Part shown: positions 34,039 to 41,701 of the stretch, in pieces
Numbering within the stretch: position 1 is the first letter of the stretch
Layout: every line of letters starts with the position of its first letter
From: Macrococcus carouselicus
GTDB lineage: Bacteria; Bacillota; Bacilli; Staphylococcales; Staphylococcaceae
Reading direction: 5' to 3'
DNA length: 64,000 nucleotides
Assembly (NCBI RefSeq): GCF_004359515.1
Contig: NZ_SCWD01000001.1
Coordinates: forward strand, 868,001 to 932,000
Notes under the pieces: model-generated
The model's database searches: none
Told to the model about the DNA's origin: nothing
The model's input: the letters and a program-made list of their open reading frames with translations, nothing else
Program-made: the position numbers and the translations under genes

Positions 34039-34707
34039 TTACAACAGACCTTTCTCCTTGATGCTGACAAACACGCCGTCACCGATGATGATATGATCCA
34101 GTAACTCAATGCCGAATAATGTGCCGCAGTTGATCAGCCGCTTCGTCGCCTCGACATCCTCGACAGACGGCGTCGGGTCACCTGACGGGTGGTTATGACA
34201 GACGATGATATTCGCCGCTGACCTTCTCACCGCTTCTCTGAACACTTCTCGCGGATGGACGATGGATGCATTGAGCGAACCTTTGAAGATGACCTGCTCA
34301 TGAATGACAACATTTTTCGTATTCAGGTAAATTGCAATAAAATGCTCCTGGGTGAAATAACGCATCCGTTCCATCAGAAGGTCCGCCACACATTGCGGCG
34401 ACTTGATTTTCACCCGGTCTTCCAGTGAATGCGTATGCATACGGACGGCGAGCTCAATCATCGCGAGCATCGTCACTGCCTTCTTTTCACCTATTCCTCT
34501 GATATCGCGCAGCTCCTGCAGCGTCAGATAACGCATGTCACGGATATTGCCCATAGATACCAGTAGCTTATTCGCTACTTCAAGCACTGATTCGTCCTTG
34601 CTGCCGGTATTGATGATAATGGCCAGAAGCTCTTGATTGGTAAGCTGCTCGGCACCATAAGTCATCAGACGTTCACGTGGCTGGTCCTGTTTTAACATTG
34701 CTAGCAT
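34039..34707 (-). CDS. radC: RadC/JAMM-domain protein
   Basis: A 222-residue protein: N-terminal helix-hairpin-helix segment (about 60-85, IRGIGEKKAVTMLAMIELA) and a C-terminal JAMM metalloprotease-like domain with HNHPSGDPTPS (about 171-181) and the upstream glutamate region. Despite its name a DNA-repair role is doubtful. It overlaps comC by one base and is conserved beside it in Staphylococcaceae. Confidence 0.92.
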   Translation of the reverse strand: MLAMLKQDQPRERLMTYGAEQLTNQELLAIIINTGSKDESVLEVANKLLVSMGNIRDMRYLTLQELRDIRGIGEKKAVTMLAMIELAVRMHTHSLEDRVKIKSPQCVADLLMERMRYFTQEHFIAIYLNTKNVVIHEQVIFKGSLNASIVHPREVFREAVRRSAANIIVCHNHPSGDPTPSVEDVEATKRLINCGTLFGIELLDHIIIGDGVFVSIKEKGLL

Positions 34708-35408
34708 CAGATAAATCCTCCAAAGTAGATAGTATAGAACTCATCGTAGAACTTGAGCACAAGAAGTGTACTGACTGTGATAAAGGGAATCAACGGCACT
34801 TTCTTCAGGTCTGTCTTGTAAGAGAGAAAGAAGATAACAGCGATACCGCCGATAAAATAAGTGAGCATAAAGATAAGCAGGAAATAAGGCGTAGGCAGAA
34901 AAAGAGCAAAAAGCGAGAACAGCTTGATATCACCGTAACCAATGCTGCGTGTCAGCAGGTAAAAAAGATGAAGCAGAATAATCATGAGAACCGCACGGAA
35001 CATGTGAGAAAAGTCGAATAGCAGATTAAACTGGATGAAAAGCAGCAGACAGCCGAGAAGCAGCAGCATATGATCGGGCACTTTAAAATGGTGAATATCA
35101 TAGATGGCGAGTGGAATCAGGAAAGAAATAAAAGCCGCTGATAAAGCGACCGCCTGCCCTGTAGAGATAAAAACCAAAAAGAGTGTGGCGAATAGCAGTT
35201 CAGTGAGCACGATAAAAAAAGGGATTGAAGCGTGACAATGATTACAGCGGCCCCGCTGAACGAGATAGCTGATAACGGGCACCAGTTCAAACCACCGGAG
35301 ATCATGCCGGCAACTCTCGCAGCAGGAACGCCTGAACAGAGAATCCTGGCTATAGGTCAGACAGAGCATAAAAGAACCGATAAAACTTCCGACAATGGCA
35401 GCAAGCAT
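34707..35408 (-). CDS. comC: Type IV prepilin peptidase ComC
   Basis: A 233-residue integral membrane aspartyl protease that processes ComG pseudopilins for DNA uptake. It shows two CxxC pairs in the N-terminal cytoplasmic loop (SCCESCRHD, CNHCHASIP) and the two catalytic aspartates in AIYDIHHFKVPD and the GYGDIK motif. About eight hydrophobic segments. The com pseudopilus genes are not in this window. radC follows with a one-base overlap. Confidence 0.93.
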   Translation of the reverse strand: MLAAIVGSFIGSFMLCLTYSQDSLFRRSCCESCRHDLRWFELVPVISYLVQRGRCNHCHASIPFFIVLTELLFATLFLVFISTGQAVALSAAFISFLIPLAIYDIHHFKVPDHMLLLLGCLLLFIQFNLLFDFSHMFRAVLMIILLHLFYLLTRSIGYGDIKLFSLFALFLPTPYFLLIFMLTYFIGGIAVIFFLSYKTDLKKVPLIPFITVSTLLVLKFYDEFYTIYFGGFI

Positions 35409-35497
35409 ATTTCACCTCTCTTCTCATACTTTCACTATAAAAGAGAAAGAAAAAATTGTAAAAAAGCAGAAAAAGACCAAATGAAGATAAAACGGCT

Positions 35498-35537
35498 GCA
35501 GATTCTGATGAAAAAGAGAACGTTTATCAGAATCTGC
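35498..35537. repeat. 12-bp perfect inverted repeat upstream of comC
   Basis: GCAGATTCTGAT (35498-35509) and ATCAGAATCTGC (35526-35537) form a perfect 12-bp stem with a 16-nt loop, about 100 nt upstream of the comC start. Neither side has a convincing T-run, so it is not an ordinary terminator; it may be a regulatory site or an RNA structure. The rest of the spacer 35409-35631 holds nothing else I recognise. Confidence 0.5.
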
Positions 35538-35631
35538 TTGAAAATAGTGAAATTTGAAGAAAAACAGGAGATGAGATGATGTTCGAGATAATATAAGGGG
35601 GTATGGACATTAAACGCTCTTTATCAGCCAT

Positions 35632-35657
35632 AAAAAAACTGAGCTGCTCGCTCAGTT
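35632..35657 (-). terminator. Terminator after the HIBADH-family oxidoreductase
   Basis: Minus strand AACTGAGC-GAGCA-GCTCAGTT stem followed by seven T. It overlaps the stop codon of the oxidoreductase gene. Confidence 0.85.
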
Positions 35658-36511
35658 CAAATATATCGGTTGATGATCGTCTGCGTACCGTCATTCTTTT
35701 TCTGTTCATCGGACAGGTCATTATAAAGTTCATAGGCAAGCTGAAGACCAGGCAGCTGAATTCCCATTTTCTCTGCTTCACCAAGCACTATCTTCATATC
35801 CTTCAGGAAATGATGGGTATAGAACCCCGGCTTAAAATCACCAGACAGCATACGCGGCGCTAAGTTCGATAACGACCAGCTGCCGGCAGCGCCTTTTGAA
35901 ATTGTTTCAAGCACACGTTCGACATCCAGTCCAGCAGACTTCGCATAATAAAGACTCTCAGCCACCCCGATCATACCAGAAGCAATCGCTATCTGATTGG
36001 CCATCTTAGTATGTTGTCCACTGCCTGCAGGTCCAAAGTAAGAAACACTGTTACTGAAGCTCTGAAGAAGCGGTTCAACCCGGTAAAAAACTTCCTGCGC
36101 ACCACCGACCATTGTCGACAGTGTGCCGTTCTGCGCTCCGACATCTCCACCGCTGACCGGCGCATCAAGCACAAAGATCCCTTTCTCTTCAGCAGCACGT
36201 GCAATCTCAGACGCAAGCTCCGGACTTGAAGTCGTACAGTCAATCAGCACCTGCCCCTGTCGCCCGTACTCAATCAGTCCATCTTCGCCGAGATACATCT
36301 GTCGAACATCGTCCGGATAACCAAGCATGGTGAAGATCACTTCTGCCTGCTCAGCCACCTCGCGAGGATTTTCACACCAAACGGCGCCATCCTCAATCAA
36401 CTCCTGCGCTTTTAATTTCGTACGATTGAATACATATAACTCGCCCTCAAGAAACTTCGCCATACTCGCACCCATCACACCCGTACCAATAAAACCGATC
36501 TTCATTTTCAT
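35657..36511 (-). CDS. NAD(P)-dependent beta-hydroxyacid dehydrogenase family protein
   Basis: A 284-residue member of the 3-hydroxyisobutyrate/6-phosphogluconate dehydrogenase superfamily. The N-terminal Rossmann motif is GFIGTGVMGASMAK, the substrate motif DAPVSGGDVGAQNGTLSTMVGG is split around residues 115-137, and the catalytic lysine is in GSGQHTKMANQ. The substrate is not predictable; candidates include 3-hydroxyisobutyrate, tartronate semialdehyde or succinic semialdehyde (glyoxylate reductase-like). Monocistronic by its surroundings. Confidence 0.88.
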   Translation of the reverse strand: MKMKIGFIGTGVMGASMAKFLEGELYVFNRTKLKAQELIEDGAVWCENPREVAEQAEVIFTMLGYPDDVRQMYLGEDGLIEYGRQGQVLIDCTTSSPELASEIARAAEEKGIFVLDAPVSGGDVGAQNGTLSTMVGGAQEVFYRVEPLLQSFSNSVSYFGPAGSGQHTKMANQIAIASGMIGVAESLYYAKSAGLDVERVLETISKGAAGSWSLSNLAPRMLSGDFKPGFYTHHFLKDMKIVLGEAEKMGIQLPGLQLAYELYNDLSDEQKKNDGTQTIINRYI

Positions 36512-36548
36512 TCCTCCTCTGATTACAGCTTTAAATCATCGAAATAAC

Positions 36549-36722
36549 TCAGTCACTCATATAATCCAGCATGTACGAAATACTAGCTGTGTCCTGCTGC
36601 TCTTCTAGAATCAGGACATACGCTTCCAGCCAGTCAATCCTGTCGTCAGTTGTCGCAATATAACCATCTAAAATCATCGTTAAATATGCCATCACTTTCC
36701 AAGTGGCTATCACTCCTTTCAT
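36549..36722 (-). pseudogene. Truncated RibD C-terminal/DHFR-family protein remnant (57 codons)
   Basis: A short frame MKGVIATWKVMAYLTMILDG continuing as YIATTDDRIDWLEAY. The ILDGYIA...D..IDWL pattern is the N-terminal signature of the dihydrofolate-reductase-like RibD_C family (B. subtilis YyaP/YwjB type), whose members are about 170-190 residues. After this segment the frame soon stops at 36549, so about two thirds of the protein is missing. An internal ATG with different spacing is possible. A relic is the simplest reading, though a short expressed peptide cannot be excluded. Confidence 0.55.
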
Positions 36723-36725
36723 TTA

Positions 36726-36790
36726 CTGTCATTATAGCATCCGATAGGCAATACATTATAGCTCAGTGAGATAAAGTGAGATAATGACAG
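36726..36790. repeat. 10-bp inverted repeat between divergent genes
   Basis: CTGTCATTAT (36726-36735) and ATAATGACAG (36781-36790) are exact inverse copies separated by 45 bp. They flank the spacer between the DHFR-like remnant (minus) and the DCC-family gene (plus), each close to the start codon of its gene and each including a TATAAT-like hexamer or its overlap. This may reflect an operator pair or a duplicated promoter segment. Confidence 0.45.
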
Positions 36791-36806
36791 AGGGAGAGGA
36801 TATAAC

Positions 36807-37175
36807 ATGAATATTATATTTTTTGATGATAACTGTCTGATCTGCAACAGCTTCGTCAGACTACTTATTAAACTGGATAAGAAAGACCAGCTCTACTTCG
36901 CCTCCTTAAAATCAGGGACAGCAGAGGAACGATTGGATGACAGATTTTCACAGATCGACAGTGTCATCTACTCAAAGAATAACCGTGAATATCTCTACAG
37001 TGATGCAGTGATAGAAATCCTGCTGGATCTGAACGTCAAAGTGAAGTTCCTGAAACTTATACCGAAAAAAATCAGAGACGGTCTTTATCATTTCGTAGCG
37101 CGCAATCGTCACCGGCTGAAGAAACAGAAATGCGAGCTGCCGGATGCGAGGATGAGAGAGAAAATTCTGAGATGA
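36807..37175 (+). CDS. DCC-family (DUF393) thiol-disulfide oxidoreductase-like protein
   Basis: A 122-residue protein of the DCC family. The motif FFDDNCLICNSFVRLL near residues 5-20 contains the D-x-x-C-x-x-C pattern of the family; the remainder (DRFSQIDSVIY, YLYSDAVIEILLDL) also fits. These proteins look thioredoxin-like but their substrate is unknown. A GGGAGAGGA site precedes the ATG. It is a single gene with a terminator about 115 nt downstream. Confidence 0.85.
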   Translation: MNIIFFDDNCLICNSFVRLLIKLDKKDQLYFASLKSGTAEERLDDRFSQIDSVIYSKNNREYLYSDAVIEILLDLNVKVKFLKLIPKKIRDGLYHFVARNRHRLKKQKCELPDARMREKILR

Positions 37176-37290
37176 ACTCATCCAAACTTTTAGTTTCCTA
37201 TTAGATCTGAAGAAATCATTCTTTTGTTTTTGCTCATTCAGTGCAGATAAATGGCAGTAACTTTAACGACAGGTTCAGCTCCATAACATA

Positions 37291-37325
37291 ACCCCCTTAC
37301 TACTGGAAATAGTAAGGGGGTCTTT
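37291..37325 (+). terminator. Terminator downstream of the DCC-family gene
   Basis: ACCCCCTTACTA (37291-37302) pairs perfectly with TAGTAAGGGGGT (37310-37321) and is followed by CTTT. The 212-bp spacer 37176-37388 shows nothing else I can name. Confidence 0.75.
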
Positions 37326-37388
37326 ATGCGGGCTAATTGTTACGATCTTTACGACTCACCCAGTACTTATAGAAAGCGGGTCAATATA

Positions 37389-38153
37389 TCAACTATTCTT
37401 CTTATATCTCGCATAAAACGCCAGTGCGCCGACTAATGCCAGTACGGTCAATATCAGCGTGATTGCTGTTGAGACGTTGATGTATTCCTTGCTTCCCGGT
37501 GCTGCATCTGTCATCGTATTCGCAAATAAGTCAGGCAGCACAAGGTAGACAAGTACACCGATATAGAACCACTGATAGAAATAGAGGCAGACGAGGATGA
37601 AGACGACGGACAGTATGACACCCAACCAGAATATGGTACTCGCCTCCATGACAATCACTGACTCGCCATCATATTCTCTGAGCAGAAATTCACCGGCCAG
37701 AATAATCAGGAATCCGCCCAGGGCGACAAGGATAGGCGCGATATACCCTTTTTTCGAATTGCCGTATTTCTTCAGCATCTCAATCAGCACCCACAGCTCA
37801 AGTGGTAACAATACGAAGGTCAGTAAACCATAAAAAATAATACGATACATCGACAGGTCCAGCTGGCCTGATACCATCCTCGGGATCAGGAAAAAGGCAA
37901 CTATCGCGAATAATGCCCCGATAACCATCTTGATTATCCTTTTATCAAAAGCCATCTCTTTTGAAATTGTCTTGATGTAGTGATTGACTGAACCACCTGT
38001 CACGTCATCGACATTCTCGCCCCGTTGTTCAGCCTCATGCAGATGGTCCCTCAATTCGTCAACCACTTCTTCAATTTCGTCCTCTTTCTTACCACGCTTT
38101 AATAATTCCAGTCTCAGGCTCATCAGAAACTGTTCTGATTTCTCACTCAGCAT
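37389..38153 (-). CDS. HAAS/DUF1700-type membrane protein, PadR-linked
   Basis: A 254-residue protein. The N-terminal cytoplasmic region (about 1-70) is helical and acidic, with LELLKRGKKEDEIEEVVDELRDHL, a HAAS-type signalling domain. Then follow about six transmembrane helices (starting near residue 75). HAAS proteins are typically encoded with a PadR-s1 regulator, as here, where the padR gene overlaps its start. A role as membrane partner or sensor for PadR is inferred. The ATG at 38153 is chosen because GAGGAG lies 8 nt upstream; a GTG at 38162 is the alternative. Confidence 0.8.
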   Translation of the reverse strand: MLSEKSEQFLMSLRLELLKRGKKEDEIEEVVDELRDHLHEAEQRGENVDDVTGGSVNHYIKTISKEMAFDKRIIKMVIGALFAIVAFFLIPRMVSGQLDLSMYRIIFYGLLTFVLLPLELWVLIEMLKKYGNSKKGYIAPILVALGGFLIILAGEFLLREYDGESVIVMEASTIFWLGVILSVVFILVCLYFYQWFYIGVLVYLVLPDLFANTMTDAAPGSKEYINVSTAITLILTVLALVGALAFYARYKKNS

Positions 38154-38481
38154 CTCCAACACTCCTCATTAAATTGTTCATTCCGAGATTCAGTTCCACC
38201 CATTTTTTCTTGAAAACTGTTAGCTCTGACATTCCCACTTCAGTTATGGTGTAATACTTCCGTTTCGGTCCACCGTTGTCTGACTTCACCATCCGGGTAC
38301 TGACATAACCTTTCTTATCCAGCCTGAGCAGCACGGGATAAATACTGCCGTCACTGACCTCAGGAAACTCATTGTGCTTCAGCCGTTCAATGATTTCGTA
38401 ACCGTAAGTCTCTCCCTGTGATATCAGACCCAGGATAGCTCCGTCCAGAAGACCTTTCATCATCTGATCATGCACCGCCAC
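38143..38481 (-). CDS. PadR-family transcriptional regulator
   Basis: A 112-residue PadR-s1 regulator: winged helix with LLDGAILGLISQGETYGYEI (about 10-29), the conserved SDGSIYPVLLRLDKKGYV (about 42-60) and GGPKRKYYTITEVG (about 70-83). A short C-terminal dimer helix follows. Such proteins repress their own operon. The stop overlaps the HAAS gene start region, so the two are translationally coupled. Upstream lies a promoter embedded in repeated inverted motifs. Confidence 0.92.
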   Translation of the reverse strand: MAVHDQMMKGLLDGAILGLISQGETYGYEIIERLKHNEFPEVSDGSIYPVLLRLDKKGYVSTRMVKSDNGGPKRKYYTITEVGMSELTVFKKKWVELNLGMNNLMRSVGDAE

Positions 38482-38510
38482 AGTTCAGCACCTCCTACTC
38501 ATTTATAACG

Positions 38511-38592
38511 AAAGATAGTAGCGCAAAAAATAGCAGATGACTATCTTGTCATATACTATAGTATAATGAAAGATAAAGTACAACTATCTTTT
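38511..38592. promoter_or_regulatory. PadR operator region: promoter with four AAAGATA(GT) half-sites and a palindrome
   Basis: Four copies of one motif in alternating orientation: AAAGATAGT (38511-38519), ACTATCTT (38540-38547), AAAGATAA (38569-38576), ACTATCTTTT (38583-38592). Between them is a perfect 14-bp palindrome TATACTATAGTATA (38552-38565). The padR promoter on the minus strand, TTGTAC (38578-38583) with a 17-nt spacer and TATAGT (38555-38560), overlaps them. The arrangement fits an autoregulated PadR promoter. Confidence 0.7.
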
Positions 38593-38893
38593 AAACGTTA
38601 GTATAAATTTTAATCTCATTGGTTGAACCGAATGGGATGCTTTAAAAGAAAGCAAGTGCCGACATCTGCTTCTCTCTTTGATGTCTGATTCATTTCTTCG
38701 GCTGATAAACGCAGTAAGGTTCTGATTCCATGTAATCTCCGGTCGCGGCGCGAAGCGAACACAATGCCGTCAACACCTTTGTACGGCCGAGACTGTGGCC
38801 ATCAATACTGAATAGTCACAACACATCAGTGGATCCCTACCTGTCAACACTAACATCGGGCCGTTCCACCGGATCCTATCCCTACTCCAACGA
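38593..38893. other. 300-bp intergenic block of unknown nature
   Basis: Between the padR promoter and the yfcC-type gene terminator. I find no open frame with a start, ribosome site and plausible product on either strand. The block is not A/T-rich like other spacers here; it has a G/C-rich core (around 38740-38880) with short repeated elements: GGATCC twice (38841 and 38871 areas) and GGCC-flanked inverted bits near 38795-38811. It could be decayed coding sequence, an old insertion-sequence end or an unannotated RNA. Confidence 0.4.
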
Positions 38894-38928
38894 CAAAAAA
38901 ATCAGAGACTACATCCAGTCTCTGATTC
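38894..38928 (-). terminator. Terminator after the YfcC transporter gene
   Basis: Minus strand AATCAGAGACT pairs with AGTCTCTGATT (38900-38927) and is followed by TTTTTTG. It is just past the stop codon of the transporter. Confidence 0.88.
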
Positions 38929-38930
38929 AT

Positions 38931-40313
38931 CTATATATTCATATAAATAATCATCGCCACCATGCAGATGACTGCCCATAGTACAATGATCTTCCAGACG
39001 AACTTAATCCACGTGGTATAAGGAATGCGGGCCACGGCGAGTGCGCCCATCAGTGATGCGGATGTCGGGATAATATTATTGCTGATGGCATCACCATACT
39101 GGAAGGCGAGGACAGCAAGTTGGCGATTAATACCGAGTAAATCTGATATCGGTACCATAATCGGCATGGTGGTCATCGCCTGACCTGAACCTGATGGAAT
39201 AAAGAAGTTCAGGAACAGCTGTGTCACAAACATGGCAATAACTGAAAATGCTGCCGGCAGATGATCAATGACTGCTGTCATATGATAGACGATCGTATCA
39301 ATAATCTTGCCTGATTCCAGAACCAGTACGATAGCGCGGGCAAATCCGACAATAATCGCACCATACAGGATATCTTTCATCCCCTCTATCAAGGCATCAA
39401 ATGTACCGTTGCCACCCAAGCCGCCGATGAAGCCGGCGATAATACCCATGATCAGAAAGTTCGCGCTCATCTGCATAAGGAACCATTCATATTTAAAAAT
39501 ACCGTAAACATTTACGATGACAGCAAGGGTAAGACATAATAAAATCAGTGCATGTCTTGCTGTAAAAGCACTCATATCCTTGATCTGTTCCTCAAATCGT
39601 TCGTCATTGGCCGCTCTCATCTCAGGCGTAATCAGGCTATACTTTTTATCAGCCTTAACCTTCTTACCATAATAAAGTACGTAGGCAATCCCTGATGCCA
39701 GTACAAGCAGATAAACAATCGTTCGGAAGAAGATACCTGAGAACAGCGGAATTTCAGCAATCTTCTGCGCAACACCGACCGTAAATGGATTAATCATGCC
39801 TCCTAGGAAACCGATACCGCTGCCCAGTATAATCATTGCTGTTCCGACCATCGCATCATATCCTAGTGCTTTGGCAAGCAGAATACCGATCGGCACAAAG
39901 ACAATTGCTTCTTCACTTAATCCGATTGAGAATCCCAGTATGCTGAAGACAATCATCGTGACCGGTATCAGCATATTCCCCTGCCTGCCGACTTTCTTCA
40001 TCATCGCATTGACACCGGCATTGATGGCATCGGTCCTATGGATGATACCGAACGCACCTCCGACGATAAAGATATAGAAGACAATTTCAGCCGCTTCCAC
40101 GAGGCCTGTCGGCACCGCTCTGAATATTTCTATCGGGCTGACTGGCTGCTGCGCTACGTTATGAAACGAATCACTGATGACCTGCTGCCTGCCGTCCACT
40201 TTCTCCCGGTCGTATTCACCGGCCGGTATCAGATATGTCATGACACAGGCAAGAGTTACTAAAAACAGCAATAACGCATACGTATGTGGCATCTTCAGAT
40301 TTTTCCCCATCAA
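38931..40313 (-). CDS. YfcC-family (DcuC/ArcD superfamily) membrane transporter
   Basis: A 460-residue integral membrane protein with 11-12 hydrophobic segments. MPHTYALLLFLVTLACVMTYLIPAG near the start, the IGLSEEAIVFVPIG loop and FIPSGSGQAMTTMPIMVP are hallmarks of the YfcC family. Members take up or exchange amino acids, peptides or C4-dicarboxylates; the substrate cannot be told from sequence. Start is either TTG at 40313 or ATG at 40310 behind AGAGGGG. It stands alone between folC and the padR region. Confidence 0.85.
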   Translation of the reverse strand: MMGKNLKMPHTYALLLFLVTLACVMTYLIPAGEYDREKVDGRQQVISDSFHNVAQQPVSPIEIFRAVPTGLVEAAEIVFYIFIVGGAFGIIHRTDAINAGVNAMMKKVGRQGNMLIPVTMIVFSILGFSIGLSEEAIVFVPIGILLAKALGYDAMVGTAMIILGSGIGFLGGMINPFTVGVAQKIAEIPLFSGIFFRTIVYLLVLASGIAYVLYYGKKVKADKKYSLITPEMRAANDERFEEQIKDMSAFTARHALILLCLTLAVIVNVYGIFKYEWFLMQMSANFLIMGIIAGFIGGLGGNGTFDALIEGMKDILYGAIIVGFARAIVLVLESGKIIDTIVYHMTAVIDHLPAAFSVIAMFVTQLFLNFFIPSGSGQAMTTMPIMVPISDLLGINRQLAVLAFQYGDAISNNIIPTSASLMGALAVARIPYTTWIKFVWKIIVLWAVICMVAMIIYMNI

Positions 40314-40382
40314 TCTAACAACCCCTCTGATTTTGTATACATTTTCATTTCCCTATTTCTGCGATTCTAAGTAAATGACAGC

Positions 40383-40416
40383 AAAAAAAATAACGAGTAG
40401 CTGGATGCTACTCGTT
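40383..40416 (-). terminator. Terminator after folC
   Basis: Minus strand AACGAGTAGC/GCTACTCGTT stem (40392-40416) with a 5-nt loop followed by eight T interrupted once. Confidence 0.88.
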
Positions 40417-40429
40417 GTTTTCATTCAAT

Positions 40430-41692
40430 TTAACTTTTCAGATAGGCTTTCACTGCACTGATGAAGTACAGACTGCCTGTGACAAGCAGCAGGTCTCCCT
40501 CATACTGTCTGATGAATTCACCGTAGTCCTTGACCTGCGTCTTACAGTCATGTTCAACAGCCTCATAGATCGTATCGACTGGCAGTGCTTTCGGGAAATC
40601 AAATTCCGTCACATAGAACTTGTCAGCAATCTCTTCAAGTGAATACAGCATACTGCCGATTGGTTTACCGTCTATTGCTGAGAACAGCACATCGATTTTC
40701 CGGTCACTGTAATACTGCTTCATTGTATCAACCAGTACGTCAATCGATTCACGGTTATGCGCACCATCCAGGATGATGGTCGGTTCTGTCTGAATGATTT
40801 CAATACGGCCCGTCCATGTTGTCTCCTCGATTGCTGCAATCATCTTATTGAAATCAAGCTGAATCATTTTCTGCTCATACATATCAATCAATGCCGCAAT
40901 AGCGAGCGAAGCGTTCTCCTGCTGGTGTGTGCCCAGCATTTTCAGTCGGATGTCTTCCAGTTCATAGTCCTTATAACGGAACGTGAATTCCTCGTCGGCC
41001 GTTACACACTGAATATCCCGGCCAAGCTTGATGCCTCTAGCACCTTCTTCCTTGACAGCATCGTTGATATAGTGCTTCGCATCTTCATTCTTCACTGCAT
41101 AGACAAGCGGTATACCCGGCTTGATAACGCCCGCTTTTTCCCGGGCGATGTCCACATATGTGTCTCCCATGATATTGGTATGGTCAAGACCGATACTTGT
41201 AAGCAGCGTCATCACCGGCTTAAACACATTGGTTGAATCATGTTTTGCACCGAGTCCTGCTTCAATCACCGCGAAATCAACCGGATGCACCTCACCGAAA
41301 TAGACGAACATCATCATGGTCATCACTTCGAATTCTGTTGCCGGCCCGAGATCTGTCTCCTCAGCCAGCGCTTCACTGACCGGCTTCACTTTCTCGACCA
41401 ATATCACAATCTCATCATCTGTAATCGGCATACCGTTCAGACTGATACGCTCATTGAACGTCTCAATATAAGGAGAAGTGAATGTCCCGACTTCGTAACC
41501 ATTCGCCATCAGTGCATTCTTCAGGTAACTGACAGTCGATCCTTTGCCGTTTGTGCCGACCACATGGATACCCTGAATGTTCTTCTCAGGGTTCCCCGTC
41601 CGGTCAAGCATCCATTCCATCCGTCTGACACCCGGTTTAATGCCGAACTTCGTCCGCTCGTGTATCCAATATAAACTCTCTAAATAATCCAT
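40430..41692 (-). CDS. folC: Bifunctional folylpolyglutamate/dihydrofolate synthase
   Basis: A 420-residue Mur-ligase-superfamily enzyme adding glutamate to folates. The P-loop GTNGKGSTVSYL is at residues about 47-58, TSPYIETFNERI near 75-86, and DGAHNRESID near 305-314. It is 9 nt downstream of valS and likely shares its T-box control, the typical firmicute valS-folC pair. Confidence 0.95.
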   Translation of the reverse strand: MDYLESLYWIHERTKFGIKPGVRRMEWMLDRTGNPEKNIQGIHVVGTNGKGSTVSYLKNALMANGYEVGTFTSPYIETFNERISLNGMPITDDEIVILVEKVKPVSEALAEETDLGPATEFEVMTMMMFVYFGEVHPVDFAVIEAGLGAKHDSTNVFKPVMTLLTSIGLDHTNIMGDTYVDIAREKAGVIKPGIPLVYAVKNEDAKHYINDAVKEEGARGIKLGRDIQCVTADEEFTFRYKDYELEDIRLKMLGTHQQENASLAIAALIDMYEQKMIQLDFNKMIAAIEETTWTGRIEIIQTEPTIILDGAHNRESIDVLVDTMKQYYSDRKIDVLFSAIDGKPIGSMLYSLEEIADKFYVTEFDFPKALPVDTIYEAVEHDCKTQVKDYGEFIRQYEGDLLLVTGSLYFISAVKAYLKS

Positions 41693-41701
41693 AGCTGATC
41701 C

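Noticed and set aside
35480-35578. Basic 32-codon frame starting MKIKRLQILMKKRTF upstream of comC
   Set aside because: No ribosome site, and it runs through the perfect inverted repeat; composition is that of A-rich spacer.
38632-38688. Short plus-strand frame MGCFKRKQVPTSASLFDV
   Set aside because: Only 18 codons, no ribosome site and no recognisable similarity.
38593-38893. Firm call of an IS110-type element end or bridge-RNA remnant
   Set aside because: No transposase fragment or terminal repeats can be shown from the sequence; left as one hypothesis among several.
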